A DNA stretch of 64,000 bases from Parastagonospora avenae f. sp. tritici 18332-5 (Eukaryota; Ascomycota; Dothideomycetes; Pleosporales; Phaeosphaeriaceae). The notes below the pieces were generated by a model. It saw only the letters and a program-made list of their open reading frames with translations, searched no databases and was not told the origin of the DNA. The stretch is taken from contig JAFJTR010000070.1 in NCBI GenBank assembly GCA_022559985.1, positions 1-64,000 on the forward strand, given 5' to 3'. This document shows positions 59,348 to 64,000 of the stretch, one piece after another (the first letter of the stretch is position 1; each line of letters starts with the position of its first letter). The translations under genes were made by a program, and so were the position numbers.

Positions 59348-61049
59348 GATGTGTATCTTGATGTTGGACGAAGCTGCAACGAAGTGGGGCTTTGGCAAAC
59401 CCACATGTGGAGTATGGCATACTTATAGGTGTTATCTGGACATTCATGCTCGGACTTGAATTGAGGCAATTGCTGGATGTTTCAGTATACGGAGCCAATC
59501 ATGGCTGGACTTCGGTGTAAACTAATCTCGTAGGTCCCTGCGGAAAGCCGCGTGTGTATGGCCGGATGCTGTAGCCCCACCGAGTGCATCCTTGCACGCT
59601 CATTAATTCGGCAGGTGTTTTGACCACAGAACTATCTAATCGTGTTTTAGCAAGTCTTGTCTGTCCTGGGTATAGCTCGACACTCGGCAGTTCGAAAACA
59701 TCAGTTAAATCTGGGAGAATCTTCGAAGCCATTCCAAATTTCCGAAACTTGTCTAGCCCTGAACGCTCTATAGGCATTCATGTCGCGTTTACAAAAAATT
59801 GCGATACTGTATGTGCATGAAGGAAGGTCGAGGTGGAGGCAGACGATGGACCGCGTTACAATTGATTGCTCTGTGAAGAATAGTCTGGCAATCGATTCAA
59901 ACTTGCAACGAGCACATGCATGTCATCACACCACGACAAGCTGCACGTTTGCTTCTTTCGTTACGAGGATGCATCAATCTCAATACCTCCCGAGGTCCGG
60001 AGATATGTACAAATGTCCCTACCACCTAACTTTCACGTCTTTAGTGAAGATGCGATCCCCAAAGAGCTTCTTCCTGGGCTCCTTTTGAAGTATGTACAGC
60101 AGCGCAGTATCGCTGCGCGACTCGGACATCTGTGGTACGGTCTCCGCAAGGATCTTGCGCATGTCTTTAGTATGCACTAGGACCGCAACCCATTGCGGCT
60201 CTTCGGAAATGTCACCAAGTTCGCTATCTTGCACCTGGACCGGCAGCCGTAGTATCTGTAGATGCTCGATCGGGACATCATGGATGACCGTGGCGCAAGC
60301 TACGTTGGTAGGTTAGTACGTCGATAGCTCAAGAAAATATAACACAACTAACCAAGCATTTGGCGCTCTTAACGAGCTTCTTGGCCATGGTTTCGCATGT
60401 TCTCTGGGTGATTTGGTGCCTGATTGGCTATCGAGTTGAGGTTTGTGTGAGAGAAAATAGTAAGTGTTTTATGCTTTGTCGTTCCTTCTCGTAGTTGTGG
60501 ATATGTTATACTGAGGTAGCTTAGTGTCAAAGAAATTGATGCCATCTAGCGCAGAGTCGTGCGAAATGTTAGTCACGGTGAACGTGTGAATACATCTTCA
60601 ATTCAAGACACGAAAGACTGTTTGAGACAGGGTCCATTTTGCGACATTCATATCATAGTGAACATTGAACTTCGGATACCGTATTACGTTAATGAAGCGC
60701 CTACGAAGGCATTGTCCAGTCTGTTGATATCTTTAGCGTCTGGTGAAAAGGACCTATGACTACGTAATGTGACGTTACCCACCGCGGGCTGCCTCACAAC
60801 TATCACCGCAACCTAGGCGCTACACACAAGTCAGCGCGCTAATTACACATTGTGTAAGTTTTGCTTTGCCTACTTCGCCGACTATGTATATCAGCTGACA
60901 AGTCTTCATTTGGGCACGAGCACACACAACCTCTCCCATAAGACCACAACTCAGAGCAAAGTACCATTCAACCACTCGACTGTGACTTCCCCATTGCACA
61001 CGACACCGAATCTAGCAAGATCTCGGACTATTTGAAAAGTCGGGATACC
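59348..61049. other. 1.7-kb intergenic region with one doubtful coding candidate
   Basis: Promoters of the SnoaL-like gene and the gene at 61050. Apart from the doubtful minus-strand candidate at 60019-60388, nothing is supported. Confidence 0.4.
60019..60388 (-). other. Doubtful gene or gene remnant
   Basis: On the minus strand, a frame ending with TAG at 60019 encodes a soluble, protein-like stretch of about 93 residues back to an acceptor-like TAG at 60300-60301. A plausible first exon (ATG at 60388, 12 codons, donor GTTAGT at 60352) precedes a 52-nt intron with a CTAAC branch motif. The phases do not match by one base, so the joined product would change frame. It may be a decayed gene, a wrong splice choice or chance. 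Confidence 0.2.
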
Positions 61050-61649
61050 ATGCCAGACACCACAGGGCGTATAGAAGAGCAAGTGTCCGAGGAGCACGCT
61101 TCCATTGGCAATCTTGTCTCAACAACTACGAATGTCCCTACATCGGAGCATACTGCAGGCGCCACTGGTAACGACCAAGTTTCCCACCTGCAACACGAGG
61201 CCGACCATGAGCACCATCCGTTCGCGCTACTGACTTTCGTCGATCCCGCCCCGATGCAGGAATCATCAGTTCATCCTGGAGCGGATCGCTCGTCGTCTCC
61301 ACCAGCACTCAAGGTTCCACAACCATCCATTAAAGGAGGCCCTACCTTCGATCCCGTCGAGCTTCACCAGGTCATATTCCCAGCCGAGCTTCCACCCCGG
61401 CCACTCCCGAAGCGTAACTTCTTCGCTCGCATATTCAAGCGCCAGGAGCGGACTGCGGATGACATTGAATTGGGCTCACGGGGACCTTCGTGTATATCGA
61501 ACAATAGCCGGCAACTTCAGCGACAACAGCGTACCAGCACTTGGGGCGCGATAGGCATGTTCGTGCTGTTTATGGGTGTGGTTGGATTCTTGGGGTGGTC
61601 TCTGATGACGTATAAAGAAGAGAAGCCGGGAGATGTCCAGACCAGTTAA
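61050..61649 (+). CDS. Hypothetical single-pass membrane protein, 199 aa
   Basis: Single exon of 199 aa. The first 165 residues are hydrophilic, Pro/Ser/Glu/His-rich and probably disordered, with a basic R-N-F-F-A-R-I-F-K-R segment near 128-137. One hydrophobic helix (about residues 168-188) lies close to the C-terminus and is followed by a short charged tail. This is the topology of a tail-anchored or type II-like membrane protein. I do not recognise the family. The ATG at 61050 is the first in frame after an upstream non-ATG extension. Confidence 0.6.
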   Translation: MPDTTGRIEEQVSEEHASIGNLVSTTTNVPTSEHTAGATGNDQVSHLQHEADHEHHPFALLTFVDPAPMQESSVHPGADRSSSPPALKVPQPSIKGGPTFDPVELHQVIFPAELPPRPLPKRNFFARIFKRQERTADDIELGSRGPSCISNNSRQLQRQQRTSTWGAIGMFVLFMGVVGFLGWSLMTYKEEKPGDVQTS

Positions 61650-61986
61650 GACCTCATGTAACGCAAGAGTTTTTTTACTCTCGAGATTTGACTCGAGGAA
61701 CAGAACATAGTGTAGTTGAGTGAAAAGTGTACACCATGTCCACAGCCCTCTACCCAAACCTGTCCAGACAAGAAGACGTAAGAAGGTCAGAGAAAGCAAG
61801 TCCGACCAACATACATAGCAGCAGAATGGATGCGATACATATAATAGTAGCCTCAGTTACATTTGAAACTAAAGATTACAAACTACAAGCGTGTCTCTAA
61901 GGAGTGTATAAACAAAGGAAACCCATATGTGCATGTCGCGTCCTGCCCAGTCATCTCATCTTCACTTCTCCCCACTGTCATTATTT
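61650..61986. other. Convergent intergenic region
   Basis: 337 bp of 3' flanks between two converging genes; nothing else seen. Confidence 0.4.
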
Positions 61987-64000
61987 TTACAACGTAACCT
62001 GCACGGTGCGAGCCAAACTCGGCACGCCCTCTGCGGACAGGACGAACAGGTAGTATGATCCGGGAATCAGGATGCCGCTGTCGTTGGGCAGGGTGACGGT
62101 GAACGAGTCGTCTTTGCCAGTGACCTGGGTCAACGGGACACGGCGCTGGTCGCTGTTGATAGAGTGCGTAACGCTGCCGATGCGCACGAGAACAAATTTG
62201 GATCCGTTGCATGTGCCCGCCATCTTGATCGATAGCTTGCCGCCGACTTTGACCTTGGTAGAGCTCAAAGAAGCAATGTTGGGTCGAGCTACCTCCGAGC
62301 CGTCTGCGTTAAATAGGTATGGAGGTGTGAAGATCTGGCCATCGGCGTGGTCGACGAGCTTGTTGCAGTTGGCTGAGTTGGCGCCAACTTTGGCAAGGTA
62401 GCATAGACCACCGCCGCCGGTGAAGATACGACCGTCTGGAAGCAGGATGCTGACGGAGTGGTAGTTGCGGGGCACGGCTTCGGCAGCAAGTGTCCTCCAG
62501 GCCTTGGTAGCCGGATCGAACATCTCCGCCTGGAGGATGCCGTCGTCGTCGGTGAAGACCTTTGAGCGTTTCTGGCCACCGGTTACGATGATCTTGCCAT
62601 CTGGAAGAACGACCATGTTACCGAAGCCGCGGGGGTAAGCCATGTCGGCAACACGCTCGACAACGGAGGGCGTGTTTGGCTCGTCGATCGTGGTAATGTG
62701 GGCGCGGTTGTTGGCGGCGGAGTCTGTGTAGTCTTGGGAGCCACCTGCGCTGAAGATCTTTCCGGGCTCGTACATGACTGACATACCGCACATAGAATCG
62801 CCAACGGTATCTCTGATACCTGCAGCCTTCTGTGATCCAGTTCCTGCGGTACCGTACCAGTTCTGGGCCTTGCTGGGTCCAGCCTGGAATACCGTGCCGT
62901 TCTTCCACGAGTGCAGCCACGCGTGGTTGTCCTCGCGCCAGATTCCCTCATGATCTTTGGTCAACAATGGGCCAACCTTTGCTCCAGGAAGCGCGGTCCA
63001 TGAGTTGGTCTTGGGGTTGTAGACCTCTCCATCTTTGCCCATGCGTTTTCCTGAATAAGCTCCTCCAATCGTGAACACACGGTTGTCGGAGAGTGTAACT
63101 GAAGTCTGGTAGCCGCGAGCCATCTTCATGTCGGGTCCGCGAGTGAAAGAGTTCGTAGCAGGGTCGTAGAAGCTGGTTGCAGATGCATCACTGCCACCTT
63201 GGATAAGAATACGGCCATCTTCCAGACTGCTGATGGCCGGGCAGAACATGTCGTGTTTGGTATTTGCGATCGTGCGAGCAGAAACAGCGCCACTATGTAC
63301 GTACACAAGTCAGTCTCAGCATCTTCGCGTCCCGGGATTTGTTACTCACGTCTTGAAGTTGTAATCCGCAAACTGCGTCTTGCCACCTTCGCCACCGAAG
63401 GAATCAGAGCCCCAGCTCGAGAAGACGAGCAGTCTTTGTGAGTGTGGGTACTCGGGAACAACGTATGCAGCGACTGGGATGACTGGAAGACGGATGAGGT
63501 CAGACCATGCGCCAACGGTCGCTGGGCTTGCTGCCATCGATCGGCCTGCTGTAGCCTCGAGGCGGATCACATCAAAACGCTTGTCTGTCGACCAGATTAA
63601 GGTGTTCTTGGTGGCATCAGCTTTGATGTGGCACACCCTGGCTGCCGAATCGAAGACAGCTTGTGTACATGTTGCAATTGTTGAACAACGCTTTGCGCAA
63701 TCATTTACATTGCTCACGCCCTTGATGGCCTGCGCAGTAGGACCGCGAATATCTGTGTCGTGGCATATCTTGAACTCTTTCTGTGGTTCGTGTCAGTCTA
63801 GTCCGTCTCACAGAAGGCAGATTGCAGCTTACACCACCATTCTTGTATGTCGTCTGGTCATACGGGCAACGCGCAATGTTGATCTGTTCGGCCTGAATTA
63901 CATCAAAACGACCGTTGTCCACCCAAGTGAGCTTTCCAGTTCCTTTGATGTGACAGTCGCGAGTTTGCGTGTCATAGACTGCCTTGAAGCAGTTCATGTT
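61987..64000 (-). CDS. PAN/kelch copper radical oxidase, AA5 family (N-terminus missing)
   Basis: Three exons are visible (64000-63833, 63780-63350, 63292-61987; the 5' part lies outside), 634 codons before the stop. Two PAN/apple modules come first (C-F-K-A-V-Y-D ... C-H-I-K, then C-T-Q-A-V-F-D ... C-H-I-K). Then a kelch propeller and the C-terminal early-set domain follow, as in fungal galactose oxidase. Active-site positions: Cys in H-D-M-F-C-P (thioether partner), Tyr in A-R-G-Y-Q, Tyr-His in R-N-Y-H-S and His in V-T-H-S-I-N-S-D. The Trp stacked on the Tyr-Cys cofactor in galactose oxidase is replaced by Tyr (G-G-A-Y-S-G). The enzyme should oxidise primary alcohols to aldehydes with O2, outside the cell. 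Aryl or other alcohols are more likely than galactose. Confidence 0.92.

Noticed and set aside
1..64000. Transposon, CRISPR, rRNA or tRNA genes
   Set aside because: No transposase or reverse transcriptase motifs, spaced repeats, rRNA stretches or cloverleaf candidates were seen by eye; short tRNAs could still be missed.

Overview
The window is nuclear DNA of a filamentous ascomycete (Pezizomycotina, most likely a Dothideomycete; species not determined). The reasons are short GT-AG introns (mostly 44-65 nt) in most genes, fungal rhodopsin-family (PTH11-like) seven-helix proteins, three Zn2Cys6 regulators, a hybrid histidine kinase with a receiver domain, and plant-cell-wall and secreted enzymes. 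Gene models were spliced by hand from reading frame, splice signals and family conservation; exon coordinates are in each entry.

Left third (1-18.4 kb): the tail of an upstream gene; an unknown membrane protein; a seven-helix rhodopsin-type protein; a C2H2+Zn2Cys6 regulator divergent from an SDR oxidoreductase; a secreted GH105 rhamnogalacturonyl hydrolase; an EBP-type sterol isomerase; an amidase; an F-box-like gene with an in-frame TAA; a membrane-anchored or secreted PI-PLC; and a second SDR.

Middle (19-45 kb): a SAC/hSac2 phosphoinositide phosphatase; a six-exon MFS sugar transporter; a BesA-like esterase; an Osh1-type ankyrin-PH-ORD oxysterol-binding protein; the mitochondrial ATP12 chaperone divergent from a large Zn2Cys6 regulator; a 62-aa protein; an unknown secreted protein; a third Zn2Cys6 regulator behind an SDR; and a secreted alpha-carbonic anhydrase.

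Right third (45-64 kb): a hexapeptide-repeat gene with two in-frame TAG codons; a class II aldolase-like protein with a GC-AG intron; a 13-exon hybrid histidine kinase convergent with a second rhodopsin-type protein; two unknown membrane proteins; a SnoaL-like secreted protein; and the C-terminal part of a PAN/kelch copper radical oxidase (AA5) running off the right edge.

How the genes fit together: several handle membrane lipids and phosphoinositides (EBP, PI-PLC, SAC phosphatase, Osh1). Others concern carbohydrate acquisition (GH105, sugar transporter, copper radical oxidase) or sensing (two rhodopsin-type proteins, histidine kinase, three regulators). I see no CRISPR array, rRNA, tRNA, transposon or secondary-metabolite backbone gene. 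The strongest oddities are the in-frame stops at about 15.1 and 47.1-47.2 kb, the Tyr in place of the galactose-oxidase Trp in the right-edge oxidase, and the EBP isomerase. I did not find a clearly new multi-gene system.
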